DNA of 64,000 bases from an uncultured Oscillospiraceae bacterium (GTDB lineage Bacteria; Bacillota; Clostridia; Oscillospirales; Ruminococcaceae). The notes beneath the pieces were generated by a model. That model was not told the origin of the DNA. It did no database searches and saw only the letters and a list, made by a program, of their open reading frames with translations. The translations under genes were made by a program, and so were the position numbers. Where the stretch lies: the NCBI GenBank assembly GCA_934539585.1, contig CAKTCT010000011.1:1-64000 (forward strand). The letters are read 5' to 3'. The stretch's first letter is position 1; each line of letters opens with the position of its first letter. Below are positions 51,873-60,403 of the stretch, one piece after another.

Positions 51873-52790
51873 TCAGAATAACGCGCTGTCGCTGTCCAGC
51901 CGGTTCACCACCAGGTTGGCCGTCAGCACCAGAACAAATCCCACCACGGACTGATAGACCCCCGCCGCCGAGGACATCCCGATGTTGTTGGTCTGCATCA
52001 GCCCCCGGAACACGTAGGTGTCGATGGTGTTGGTGACGTTCTGCAGGGGGCCGGAGTTCATGGGCACCTGGTAAAACAGGCCGAAGTCCGACCGGAAGAT
52101 GTTCCCGATGCTCATCAGCGTCAGAATGATGATGGTGGACTTCAGACAGGGGATGGTCACATGCCAGACCTGCTTCCAGCGGTTGGCACCGTCCACAATG
52201 GCCGCTTCGTAAAGGCTCCGGTCGATGCCGCAGATGGTGGCGTAGTAAAGGATGGTGTTGTATCCCAGGGATTTCCACAATCCGATGAAAACCAGAATGA
52301 AGGGCCAGTATTTGGGCTGATTGTACCAGTCAATGGGGCCCATGCCGAAAAGGGGAAGGACGCTTTTGTTGAGAAAGCCGTTGGCGGAGCTCAAAAACGC
52401 AAAGGCCAGGAAGCTCACCACCACCATGGAGATCAGGAAGGGAATCAGCAGCACCGTCTGGTACAGCTGCTTGGCCGCCTTGCTCTGAATCTCGCTCAGC
52501 AGAATGGCCACGGCAATGGCCAGGACCGTTCCCAGAACGATGAAGGCCAGGTTGTAAAGGATGGTGTTCCGGGTGATGAGCCAGGCATCGCTGGTCCGGA
52601 AAAGAAATTCGAAGTTTTTGAAGCCGCAGAAGGGGCTTTTCCAGATCCCCTGGAGGGCGTTGTACCGCTTGAATGCAATGACGATCCCGGCCATGGGGAT
52701 GTAATTGTTGATGACCACATAGAGGAACCCCGGCAGCATCATCAGGTAAAGGGGCCAGTATCCCGCGATCTTGCGCAGTTTGTGTTTCAT
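51873..52790 (-). CDS. Carbohydrate ABC transporter permease (LplB/YteP-like)
   Basis: 305 aa, six helices, MalF-type partner. N-terminal MLPGFLYVVINNYIPMAGI-like segment (split here for length: MLPGFLYVV, NNYIPMAG) and the EAA loop YEAAIVDGANRWKQVWHVTIP mark the LplB/YteP branch. Start 52790 follows AAGGAG. It lies 13 nt before the LplC-like gene. Confidence 0.92.
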   Translation of the reverse strand: MKHKLRKIAGYWPLYLMMLPGFLYVVINNYIPMAGIVIAFKRYNALQGIWKSPFCGFKNFEFLFRTSDAWLITRNTILYNLAFIVLGTVLAIAVAILLSEIQSKAAKQLYQTVLLIPFLISMVVVSFLAFAFLSSANGFLNKSVLPLFGMGPIDWYNQPKYWPFILVFIGLWKSLGYNTILYYATICGIDRSLYEAAIVDGANRWKQVWHVTIPCLKSTIIILTLMSIGNIFRSDFGLFYQVPMNSGPLQNVTNTIDTYVFRGLMQTNNIGMSSAAGVYQSVVGFVLVLTANLVVNRLDSDSALF

Positions 52791-52822
52791 TTGTCCGTTC
52801 TCCTTCATCTTGCGTCAACGGC

Positions 52823-52857
52823 AAAAGACGGGCCGGGAAGTCAGCGGCCCGTCTTTT
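52823..52857 (-). terminator. Attenuating terminator between binding protein and permeases
   Basis: 13-bp stem AAAAGACGGGCCG / CGGCCCGTCTTTT in the 78-nt gap, with only TTTT after it on the minus strand. Such a hairpin between a binding-protein gene and its permeases usually lets more binding protein be made or stabilises the upstream mRNA. Confidence 0.6.
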
Positions 52858-52868
52858 TTTGCGGCGTT

Positions 52869-54395
52869 TTAGGAAATTGCTTTCAGCCACGCATCCATCT
52901 GCGCCTGTTTGTCGGTGATGATGGTGTTGATGCCGGCGGCTTCCAATTCGCTGATAAACTGGGGAATCGTCTCGGTGGGGTTCAGGATGCCCCAGCGGAG
53001 GCCAAGGTCATATTTGCTGACCACGTTCTGGCAGGCGGTCTCCTCGTTGAGGACGTTGGAGTTGTCGTAGGAGAAGCCCAGGGCAGGACTGGGAAGGGCT
53101 TCGTCGCAGAACGTCTGCATCTGCTGCCACACGTCGGTGTCGTTGCCCGCGTAAGGCGGAGTGATGCGCTGGTTCGGCCAGGCCCATTCCTGAGAGGGGT
53201 AGGGGGAAGCGGTGGTGTCCACGCCTTCCGGCACGGTGATGAAGGTCTTGGTGTCGTCGGTGTAGACCCAGTGCTTGCCTTCAATGCCGTTGATAAAGAG
53301 GTTGGAGACCTCTACATCGGTGTACATCAGGTTCCACAGGGCCATGGCCTGTTCCGGATGCTCGCTGGTAGTGGGGATGATGAAGGAGGAACCCTGAATG
53401 TTTCCGTTGCACCGGTAGGGAGCCACCAGTTCAATCAAGGCGCAGTCCACGCCGTAAGCGTTGATGCACTCCTGGTGCTTGCCGGGTTTCGTGCCGGTGA
53501 GGATGGAGAAGCCTACGGTGCCCAGGAGGTTAAACTCCGTGGCAGAGGTGATGTCGGGCATGATCAGGCCCTCCTGGTTCCACTGATACATCCGTTCGCA
53601 GAATTCCCGGTAGGCGTCGGTCGCAAAGTAGTTGACCACGGTGGTGGATTTGGGATCAGCGGAAAGGTCCAGAACGCCCAGAGAGTTTCCGAGATCATCC
53701 TTGGCGATGGGGGTGCTCATTCCGCCGCCGCCCCAGGAGGAAACCATGGGGTACAGGTCCGGACGGGCTTCCTTAACTTTCTGGAGCACTTCGTGGATGT
53801 CGTTCCAATCCTTGATGGTGGACTCGTCCACGCCGATCTCGCTCAACACGTCCCGCCGCATGGCAAAGGCCGTACCGGCGGCGTTGTCCTTCTGATTGGG
53901 GAGGGCGTAGAGAACGCCGTTAAAACGGTCGGCTTTCATTTCGGTCTCACTGACCACGCTGGGGATGTCCTTGCCGTAGTTTGCAAGAAGGTCGTCCAGA
54001 GGAGTGGCCAGTCCGTTGGCAACCAGGGAGGCCAGTCCGCCGGGATAGCCGTGGTAGCAGGTCAGATCCCATTTTTCACCGGCAGTCAGGGCCAGGTTCA
54101 ACTTCTGCGGGTCGTTGCTCCGGGTCAGCTCGACTTCTGCGCCGATTTTGTCCCGAGTGATCTTGCTGACGGCTTCTGCCACCTCGTTGACATCTTCGGT
54201 TTTCGGCTGCCCATCCACAAATCCCCAGACTTTCAGGGTGACGATCTCACCGGAAGGCGCTGCTGCGGAAGATTCCGGCGTGCTGGCCGGGGTCTTGGAG
54301 CTTTCGGCGGCGCCGCCTCCGCCGCACCCCGCCAGGGCGGAACCTGCCATGGCCGCAGCGAGAAGAAGGACGACGGCTCGTTTCATCTTTTTCAC
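52869..54395 (-). CDS. Extracellular solute-binding lipoprotein (LplA/YtcQ-like)
   Basis: 508 aa family-1 solute-binding protein. Lipoprotein signal peptide with lipobox SALAGC, lipidated Cys about residue 24, then a Gly/Ser/Thr linker. The mature part follows the LplA pattern with NEVAEAVSKIT, a hydrophobic core and a C-terminal QAQMDAWLKA helix. It captures a carbohydrate or oligosaccharide for the two permeases downstream. Start codon is GTG at 54395 with AAAGGAG 8 nt upstream. Expressed divergently from the YesMN genes. Confidence 0.92.
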   Translation of the reverse strand: MKKMKRAVVLLLAAAMAGSALAGCGGGGAAESSKTPASTPESSAAAPSGEIVTLKVWGFVDGQPKTEDVNEVAEAVSKITRDKIGAEVELTRSNDPQKLNLALTAGEKWDLTCYHGYPGGLASLVANGLATPLDDLLANYGKDIPSVVSETEMKADRFNGVLYALPNQKDNAAGTAFAMRRDVLSEIGVDESTIKDWNDIHEVLQKVKEARPDLYPMVSSWGGGGMSTPIAKDDLGNSLGVLDLSADPKSTTVVNYFATDAYREFCERMYQWNQEGLIMPDITSATEFNLLGTVGFSILTGTKPGKHQECINAYGVDCALIELVAPYRCNGNIQGSSFIIPTTSEHPEQAMALWNLMYTDVEVSNLFINGIEGKHWVYTDDTKTFITVPEGVDTTASPYPSQEWAWPNQRITPPYAGNDTDVWQQMQTFCDEALPSPALGFSYDNSNVLNEETACQNVVSKYDLGLRWGILNPTETIPQFISELEAAGINTIITDKQAQMDAWLKAIS

Positions 54396-54445
54396 AGAAA
54401 TTCTCCTTTCGACTTGCCCGTTTTCACGGGAACGTTGTGATTCTC

Positions 54446-54451
54446 ATTTTA
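54446..54451 (-). promoter_or_regulatory. -10 box of the binding-protein operon, no good -35
   Basis: Minus strand TAAAAT 51 bp before the GTG start. The 17-bp-spaced hexamer (TAGAAA) is not a recognisable -35, which fits an activator-dependent promoter served by the repeats at 54491-54571. Confidence 0.5.
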
Positions 54452-54490
54452 CCGGATTCCGGCGGGAATTTCTATCAATTTTCCCGGAGA

Positions 54491-54571
54491 AATTGTCACA
54501 AATCCGACGGATTCGCCAGGCTCCTTGTCTGAATTGTCAATAATCCGACGAATTATTGTTGAAAATCCGAC
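54491..54571. promoter_or_regulatory. Three regularly spaced AATCCGAC repeats (candidate YesN operator)
   Basis: A 23-bp direct repeat, AATTGTCA-x-x-AATCCGACG-x-ATT in outline, at 54491-54513 and 54532-54554, 41 bp apart. A third core AATCCGAC lies at 54564-54571, 22 bp further. Spacings near four and two DNA turns put the sites on one face. They lie between the two divergent transcription units. Confidence 0.6.
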
Positions 54572-54600
54572 TTTCTCTCCACTTTTTTCGGAAAATGCGC

Positions 54601-54606
54601 TATAAT
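54601..54606 (+). promoter_or_regulatory. -10 box of the histidine kinase gene
   Basis: TATAAT 28 bp before the ATG at 54635, with no good -35 at 17 bp (TCCACT). The third AATCCGAC repeat lies about 30 bp upstream, where a bound regulator could contact RNA polymerase. Confidence 0.5.
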
Positions 54607-54634
54607 AAAAAGGAAAGAAATCGGGGAGGGCGGC

Positions 54635-56272
54635 ATGGTGGATACGCAAACCAGACGGAAAGATTTTTCCTTTCGGAAGATGGCGCTGTTGATTCTGGGG
54701 TTCATCGCGCTGCCGCTGATCATCGCCGTGATCCTGTTTGATTGGTACACCGTCACCAGGCAGCAGGCGGCGGTCCAGGAGGCGTACCGCAACACCCTGT
54801 CGGCCTACGCGGCCCTTTTCGAGGACACCCTGGACACGGCGGAGCAGTATGTGGTGGACGCTTCGGTCAACGATCTGGATTTCCAGTCCATCGTCTACGC
54901 CCGGAGCAAGACCCAGGCGTACCTGTCCGCCAAGAGCCTGGCCGACCGCAGCAAGCTGCTGCTTCTGGACCACGAAATGCTGGGCGGCTTCTTTATCTAT
55001 TCCAAGCGCTTTGACTATCATCACTCCTCCTGCGCCAACGCCTTTGCCTACCGCGACGCCGCGGTGGTCCGGGAGGTTCTCAGCGCCATGGAGCCCGCGC
55101 CCTACCGCGCCACCGGCTGGATTCCGCTGGCCCTGTCGGACCGGACGGTGCTCCTTTGCGCCGTGAACAACCGGGACGCCGTCTTTGCCGTGGTCGTGGA
55201 CCCCTCCCGGCAGACCTATTCGGAGCTGGTGGAGGGCGGGCAGATTTACTACAACCTCCCCGACGGGACGCCGATGGCCGCGGCCCCCGCCGTCTCCGGG
55301 CCGGAGACGCAGGAAATCCGGATGGCCCTATCCCAGGACCGGGGGGAGATCGTCTACGCCGTGCCCCGGCAGAGCTTTTTCGCCCAGCTCAGCCGGACCC
55401 AGTGGATTCTGCTGACGGTGACGCTGCTGCTGTTGGCGTCTATTCCGGCCTGCTGGCTGCTGCTGCGGAACCTTCTGCTCCAGCCCATCGGCAGCCTGGC
55501 CGCCACCACCCAGGCCATCCAGGACGGCAGCACGGACACCCGAGTCCCGGCAAACTCCGTGATCCACGAGATGAACACCATCGCCGAAACAGTGAACATC
55601 ATGCTGGACACCATCCAGAAGCAGAAGATCGAAGCCTACGAACAGCAGCTGGAGATTCAGGACGCCCAGGTCCAGTACCTCCGGCTCCAGCTCCGGCCCC
55701 ACTTCTTCCTGAACTGCCTCAATGTGATTTACTCCCTGGCCGGGGAGAAGAAGTACGGGGCCCTTCAGGAGCTGACCCTGGACCTGTCGGTGTACCTCCG
55801 GAGCACCTTCAAGGACAGCGCCCGGCTGGTGCTCCTCAGCGAGGAGATCGCCTCGGTGGAAAGCTACGTCCGCCTGCGGAGCATCGGCATGGAGCCGCCG
55901 CCGGAGCTGGACGTTTTTGTCAGCGCGGAGGCCGCCAAGGCCATGGTCCCGCCCATCAGCGTCCTGACCTTTGTGGAAAACGCCGTGAAGCACGCCGGGG
56001 CCGCTCCGCTGCGGATAGCGGTGCAGTGCCAGGTTCTCCGCAGCCCGGAAGGGGCGTACCTGAACATCACGGTGACGGACAACGGCGGCGGCTTCTCCCC
56101 GGAGGCGCTGGAGGAGTTCCAGACCCTGGGGAACCGGCTGTACACCGCCCGCCACGTGGGAATTTCCAACCTGCACCACCGGCTCCGGACCCTGTATCAG
56201 GGGAGGGCGACCCTGTCCTTCCGGAACCTTTCCGGCGGGGCCTGCGTGGATCTGTTTCTTCCCATTGACTGA
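54635..56272 (+). CDS. YesM-like sensor histidine kinase
   Basis: 545 aa. Membrane segment 1 (about residues 15-35), extracellular sensor (about 40-250), membrane segment 2 (about 260-280), HAMP (about 285-335), then a LytS/YesM-type kinase: phospho-acceptor His356 in LRPHFFLNCLNVIY, the N-box FVENAVKHA and DNGGGF (G1 box). It phosphorylates the response regulator encoded 17 nt downstream and probably senses the sugar taken up by the divergent transporter. Confidence 0.94.
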   Translation: MVDTQTRRKDFSFRKMALLILGFIALPLIIAVILFDWYTVTRQQAAVQEAYRNTLSAYAALFEDTLDTAEQYVVDASVNDLDFQSIVYARSKTQAYLSAKSLADRSKLLLLDHEMLGGFFIYSKRFDYHHSSCANAFAYRDAAVVREVLSAMEPAPYRATGWIPLALSDRTVLLCAVNNRDAVFAVVVDPSRQTYSELVEGGQIYYNLPDGTPMAAAPAVSGPETQEIRMALSQDRGEIVYAVPRQSFFAQLSRTQWILLTVTLLLLASIPACWLLLRNLLLQPIGSLAATTQAIQDGSTDTRVPANSVIHEMNTIAETVNIMLDTIQKQKIEAYEQQLEIQDAQVQYLRLQLRPHFFLNCLNVIYSLAGEKKYGALQELTLDLSVYLRSTFKDSARLVLLSEEIASVESYVRLRSIGMEPPPELDVFVSAEAAKAMVPPISVLTFVENAVKHAGAAPLRIAVQCQVLRSPEGAYLNITVTDNGGGFSPEALEEFQTLGNRLYTARHVGISNLHHRLRTLYQGRATLSFRNLSGGACVDLFLPID

Positions 56273-56289
56273 AAAAGGAGGCGGCACAC

Positions 56290-57864
56290 TTGACGGTTTT
56301 GCTGGTGGACGACCAGATTCACATCCTCAGCGGGCTCATCTCCGGCCTGGATTGGAACGCCCTGGGCGTGACCTCCATCCTCACGGCGGAAAGCGCCCGG
56401 AAGGCCCGGGAGATTCTGGAGCGGGAACCGGTGGACATCCTGCTCTGCGACATCGAAATGCCCCGGGAAAACGGCCTGTCTCTGCTGCGGTGGGCCCGGG
56501 CCCAGGGGATGGAATTCGTCTGCGTCTTTCTGACCTCCCACGCGGATTTCCTGTACGCCCAGGAGGCCATGCAGCTGAACTGCTTTGACTACATCCTCCA
56601 GCCCGCCCGTTACAGCGACATCCAGGCCACAGTGGCCAAGGCCATCCGCCGGGTCCAGAACCGCAATACCGAGCGAAAGCTGGCCCAGTACGGCAACTTT
56701 GCCCAGAAAAATTCCGCCAGCCTTTTCCAGAGCCTGTTCAGCGGCTGGATCTCCGGCAAGGGGCTGTCTGTGCCCGATCTTTGCGGGGCCCTGTCCGCCC
56801 TGGGCACGGAGCTGACGCCGGAGACGGACTGCTTCATCATCTGGGGCCAGCTCCTCCGCTGGCACGGGGAGCCTTGGTCCTCCCAGGACTGGGAATACGC
56901 CCTGAACAACATGCTCACCGAGGTCTACGAGGCAAAGGGCTTCGGGATTCTCCCCTTCGCCATCGACAGCCTTTCCCTGGGGTGGTTTGTCTTTGCGAAG
57001 GAGGGGAGGTTCCCCGACCCGGAAGCCGTGCTGGCTCCTTTGAACCAGGGCTATCTGGCCGCTGCGGAATATTTCCCCAGCGATTTTGCCTTTTATGTGA
57101 CCCAGGCGGTCCCGCTGAAGGAGCTGAACGCCCAGGCCGGGCGGCTGTGCAGCGCCAAGCAGGACAATATCCGGCTGAAAAGCGGGATTTTCTGCCCCCT
57201 GACCCAGCCCAATCAGGTCCGGATCATCCGTTTTCTGGACAGCTCCCAGCTCCGGCGTTGGGAAAACCTTCTGAAAGACGGCTGCGGCCAGACCGTGTGC
57301 AAGGAGGCCGTCCGCTATCTGGACGCCATGGCGGAGGAAAAGAACATGCGCTTTGACGACCTCCGGAGCTTTTGGATTCAGTTCCAGAAGACCGTCCTGG
57401 ACGCGGCCCAGGCCGTGGGGCTGGACCTTCCGGCGCTGTTCCCCGATCTGGACCGGGGCCACAGTGCGGCTTCCCTGGACGAGCTGCACACGGCCATCCA
57501 AAGGGTCACGGAGCGCTTCGGCCAGAAAGACGGCCCGGACGAGACCCCCGAGGGCCTGGTGAAGCAGGCGGAAAGCTATATCGACAGCAACGTGGACCGG
57601 GTGATGAACGTCAGCGAGGTGGCCGCCGCCTTTTACGTCAATCCGGACCACCTTTCCCGGGTGTTCCGGGCCCAGCGGGGGATTCCGCTAAAGGAGTACA
57701 TCATCCGGCGAAAGATGCAGTCCGCCCAGACGCTGCTGACCACTACCAATCTGCCCATCGGCGTCGTCGCCTCCAAGCTGGGGTACGACAACTTCTCCTA
57801 CTTTTCCCAGCTCTACCGCAAGGTCATGGGGATTTCCCCCACAGAGGAGCGGAAGGAAAAATGA
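56290..57864 (+). CDS. YesN-like AraC-family response regulator
   Basis: 524 aa from a TTG start (AAAGGAGGCGG upstream). Receiver domain (1-120) with D7/D8, phospho-acceptor D54 in LLCDIEMP and T82; the usually conserved Lys is Gln104 in YILQPARY. A long middle region (about 140-420) of the YesN type follows, then a C-terminal AraC HTH pair (about 425-518) with VSEVAAAFYVNPDHLSRVFR and VASKLGYDNFSYFSQLYRK. Likely activates the divergent LplABC-like operon. Confidence 0.94.
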   Translation: MTVLLVDDQIHILSGLISGLDWNALGVTSILTAESARKAREILEREPVDILLCDIEMPRENGLSLLRWARAQGMEFVCVFLTSHADFLYAQEAMQLNCFDYILQPARYSDIQATVAKAIRRVQNRNTERKLAQYGNFAQKNSASLFQSLFSGWISGKGLSVPDLCGALSALGTELTPETDCFIIWGQLLRWHGEPWSSQDWEYALNNMLTEVYEAKGFGILPFAIDSLSLGWFVFAKEGRFPDPEAVLAPLNQGYLAAAEYFPSDFAFYVTQAVPLKELNAQAGRLCSAKQDNIRLKSGIFCPLTQPNQVRIIRFLDSSQLRRWENLLKDGCGQTVCKEAVRYLDAMAEEKNMRFDDLRSFWIQFQKTVLDAAQAVGLDLPALFPDLDRGHSAASLDELHTAIQRVTERFGQKDGPDETPEGLVKQAESYIDSNVDRVMNVSEVAAAFYVNPDHLSRVFRAQRGIPLKEYIIRRKMQSAQTLLTTTNLPIGVVASKLGYDNFSYFSQLYRKVMGISPTEERKEK

Positions 57865-57912
57865 AACTCCCCGTCGGATGGAAGGCATCGCATCCGGCGG
57901 GGAGTCTGGTTT
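57865..57912. terminator. Bidirectional terminator between the response regulator and brnQ
   Basis: 15-bp stem ACTCCCCGTCGGATG / CATCCGGCGGGGAGT (57865-57879, 57890-57904, one G-U pair). T-rich on the plus side after an interruption (TCTGGTTTTCAGTTTTTT) and TTTCATTTTT on the minus side. Confidence 0.8.
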
Positions 57913-59271
57913 TCAGTTTTTTGCAGGTCTTCGCTTCAGGAAATAGACGGCAAGCCCGATACAGGCGCCCAGGGCGGCGGGGCAGACCCATCCCAGGCCC
58001 ATGGAGGACATGGGCAGCGCCTTTCCGATGAGCTTCAAGGGCGCATCCAGCCGCAGCAATCCCCGGACATTCTTTGGAAGCGCCAGCAGCAGGTCGTAGA
58101 CCGCGCTGACGAAGGTCAGGCCGATGGTCCAGCCGTAGACGGCCCGGTCGTGCCGGAACAGCCCGCCGAACAGCGCCAGCAGAATCAGCACAATGGCCAG
58201 GGGATACAGGAACATCAGCACCGGGATGGAGTACTCGATAATGGCGCTGAGCCCCAGGTTGGCAAAAAGGAACGATCCCGCGCTGAAAATCACCGCCCAG
58301 GCCCGGTAGCCGGGTCCCCTGGGGAAGATGGCGGAGAAGGTCTCGGCGCAGCTGGTGACCAATCCCACCGCCGTTTTCAGGCAGGCCAGCGTCACCGTGG
58401 CGGCCAGGACGAAAAGTCCGGTGGTCCCCAGGTAGTGTTGGGCGATCTGGGCCAGGGCCACGCCGCCGTTTTCCGCAGGAGGGAACAGCCCCCGGCTCTG
58501 GACGCCCACAATGGTGACGGCCAGGTAGATGATCCCCATGAACAGGCAGCTGAACACCCCGGCCCGGACGGTGTTGGCCGCGACTGCTCCGGGTTCCTCC
58601 ACGCCAAGCCCCCGGATGACCTGGACCACCACGATGCCGAAAGCCAGTCCCGCCAGGGCGTCCATGGTGTTGTAGCCCGCCAGGAATCCGGTGAAGAAGG
58701 GGCTGACCGCGTAATCCCCCAAAGGCTCCACCTGGGAGACCCTGGCTCCGGGGGAGAGCAGGGCCACTACGACCAGAATCCCCAGAAACAGCAGAAAGAC
58801 CGGATTGAGGATTTTCCCGATCCAGATGAGGATTTTTCCCGGCCGCAGCGAGAAAAACAGCACCGCCCCAAAAAACGCCAGGGAAAACAGCAGCAGGAAC
58901 AGGGGCGTCCACCCGCTTTCCGGCAGAAGCTGCTCCAGGCCGATGGTAAAGGAGGTGGTGGCGCACCGGGGAATGGCGAAAAACGGCCCGATGGTCAGGT
59001 AGAGCAGGCAGGTGAAAAACATGGCGTAAGGCCGTCCCGCCTTGCTGGATAGGTCAAACAGCCCGCTGCTCCGGCTGATTCCCAGGGCCGCCACCCCAAG
59101 AAGGGGCAGCCCCACGCCGGTGACAAGCAGCCCCGCCGCCGCAGCCCAGAGCTGGCTCCCGGCCTGCTGGCCCACGGCCACGGGGAAGATCAGGTTTCCC
59201 GCCCCGAAGAACATGCCGAACAGCATACTGGCCACGGAAAGGGACTCCCGGGGGCTTAATTTCTTCTTCAT
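57913..59271 (-). CDS. brnQ: Branched-chain amino acid transport system II carrier protein (BrnQ)
   Basis: 452 aa, 12 helices. LSVASMLFGMFFGAGNLIFP near residues 11-30 and the GYNTMDALAGLAFGIVVV block (about 205-222) are signatures of the BrnQ family of Na+ or H+ coupled Leu/Ile/Val carriers. Own promoter and AGAGGAG site, so separate from the flanking operons. Start 59271 preferred over 59295 (no site). Confidence 0.94.
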   Translation of the reverse strand: MKKKLSPRESLSVASMLFGMFFGAGNLIFPVAVGQQAGSQLWAAAAGLLVTGVGLPLLGVAALGISRSSGLFDLSSKAGRPYAMFFTCLLYLTIGPFFAIPRCATTSFTIGLEQLLPESGWTPLFLLLFSLAFFGAVLFFSLRPGKILIWIGKILNPVFLLFLGILVVVALLSPGARVSQVEPLGDYAVSPFFTGFLAGYNTMDALAGLAFGIVVVQVIRGLGVEEPGAVAANTVRAGVFSCLFMGIIYLAVTIVGVQSRGLFPPAENGGVALAQIAQHYLGTTGLFVLAATVTLACLKTAVGLVTSCAETFSAIFPRGPGYRAWAVIFSAGSFLFANLGLSAIIEYSIPVLMFLYPLAIVLILLALFGGLFRHDRAVYGWTIGLTFVSAVYDLLLALPKNVRGLLRLDAPLKLIGKALPMSSMGLGWVCPAALGACIGLAVYFLKRRPAKN

Positions 59272-59317
59272 CGAATTCTCCTCTGCAATTAACATTTGTC
59301 GAAAGTGTTACTTTATC

Positions 59318-59346
59318 AGTATAGCACTTCACAGCAGTTTCGTCAA
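59318..59346 (-). promoter_or_regulatory. Promoter of brnQ
   Basis: Minus strand TTGACG (59341-59346), 17 bp, TATACT (59318-59323), with TG one base before the -10. Between promoter and gene lies GAAAGTGTTACTTTATC (plus strand), a short dyad that could be an operator. Confidence 0.85.
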
Positions 59347-59364
59347 TTTCTTTTGGAGAAGAAA

Positions 59365-60231
59365 TCAAAAATTTCCCCCGCTTTCCGCCGCCAGCATCTT
59401 CCGGAACTTCCCCGGCGTGCAGCCCCGGAGCTCCTCGAACCGCCGGATGAAATAGCTGGTGCTGCTGAAGCTCAGCCGCATGGCGATTTCAGTCACCGGC
59501 AGCTCCGGATGCTCCATCATCAGCTCCTCGGCGTAGTTCACCCGCATCCGGCAGATCAGCTCCCCCAGGGGAAAGCCGAAATCCCCCTTGATGAGCCGGG
59601 CCAGGTGGCTGTAACTGATGTGAAGGGCCTCCGCCACGGCGTAGGGGGAGATGTCCTCGGTAATGTGCTCCTCGATGTACCGTTCCACCGCCAGGGAGTA
59701 TTCCGTTTTCTCCTCCGGCGCGCCGTCGTGCATGTAGTAGGCATAGAGCTCCGCGTGAAGGAGCAGGATGGCGCTGCGGGCGATGAGGGACTGGTGGAAG
59801 GCGCTTTTGGATGCCGCAGCCGCCGCGTCCAGGAACCGCTTCCGGAGGCCGCCCGGGTCCGGGATCCGCCACTGCTCCGCCGGCCGGGCCCACCGGAAAG
59901 GGAGGAGAAACTTCAGATTGGCAATGGAGATTTCCGGGGAGTAGATCAGCTCCTCGGTGTAGCCCAGGACCAAAACGTCGTAGGCTCCGGCCTCCCCGGC
60001 GGTGGCGTGGAGCATGTGGGGCGGGATCACCGCCAGGTCTCCTGCCGCCAGCCCCACCGGGACCCCGTCCAGGATAACGGTGAAGATCCCTTTCTGCACC
60101 AGAATCAGCTCAAAGCAGTCGTGCCAGTGGGCGCCGCACCGGTACGCCGCCTCCCCCTGAAGATGGGAAACGCTGAAATCCTCCTGGGCCTTTTCCCCGA
60201 AGGTCATGGGGACGCTGCTGCGGATGGCCAT
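59365..60231 (-). CDS. AraC family regulator with N-terminal cupin
   Basis: 288 aa. The N-terminal cupin sensor (about residues 25-105) has HWHDCFELILVQKG and a GDLAVIPPHMLH motif. C-terminal AraC HTH domain (about 178-282) with VAEALHISYSHLARLIKGDFG and VTEIAMRLSFSSTSYFIRRFEE. It diverges from the FAD oxidoreductase gene and probably controls that operon through the paired repeats between them. Gene ends 19 bp from the brnQ promoter. Confidence 0.92.
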   Translation of the reverse strand: MAIRSSVPMTFGEKAQEDFSVSHLQGEAAYRCGAHWHDCFELILVQKGIFTVILDGVPVGLAAGDLAVIPPHMLHATAGEAGAYDVLVLGYTEELIYSPEISIANLKFLLPFRWARPAEQWRIPDPGGLRKRFLDAAAAASKSAFHQSLIARSAILLLHAELYAYYMHDGAPEEKTEYSLAVERYIEEHITEDISPYAVAEALHISYSHLARLIKGDFGFPLGELICRMRVNYAEELMMEHPELPVTEIAMRLSFSSTSYFIRRFEELRGCTPGKFRKMLAAESGGNF

Positions 60232-60252
60232 AGGCTCCCGTCCTTTCGCAAA

Positions 60253-60282
60253 TGATAGATTTTTCGGATGATGTGATAGATT
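60253..60282. promoter_or_regulatory. Candidate AraC operator: two TGATAGATT repeats 21 bp apart
   Basis: TGATAGATT occurs at 60253-60261 and again at 60274-60282. The 21-bp step (two DNA turns) is the typical spacing of AraC half-sites on one face of DNA. It ends a few bases before the weak -35 of the divergent FAD oxidoreductase promoter. Confidence 0.6.
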
Positions 60283-60288
60283 CTGTGT

Positions 60289-60317
60289 ATCGAAAGCCTG
60301 GGATTCCGGGCTATAAT
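60289..60317 (+). promoter_or_regulatory. Promoter of the FAD oxidoreductase gene (weak -35)
   Basis: TATAAT (60312-60317) with ATCGAA at 17 bp upstream (60289-60294), a poor -35, consistent with activation by the AraC-type regulator. Confidence 0.6.
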
Positions 60318-60403
60318 GACAACAGGATAGCCTTATTTTACCATACCGGCGGCGGATTGTCTACCGCTCCGGCGGCCATTTTCCTCTTAAAAGGAGCGTT
60401 ATC

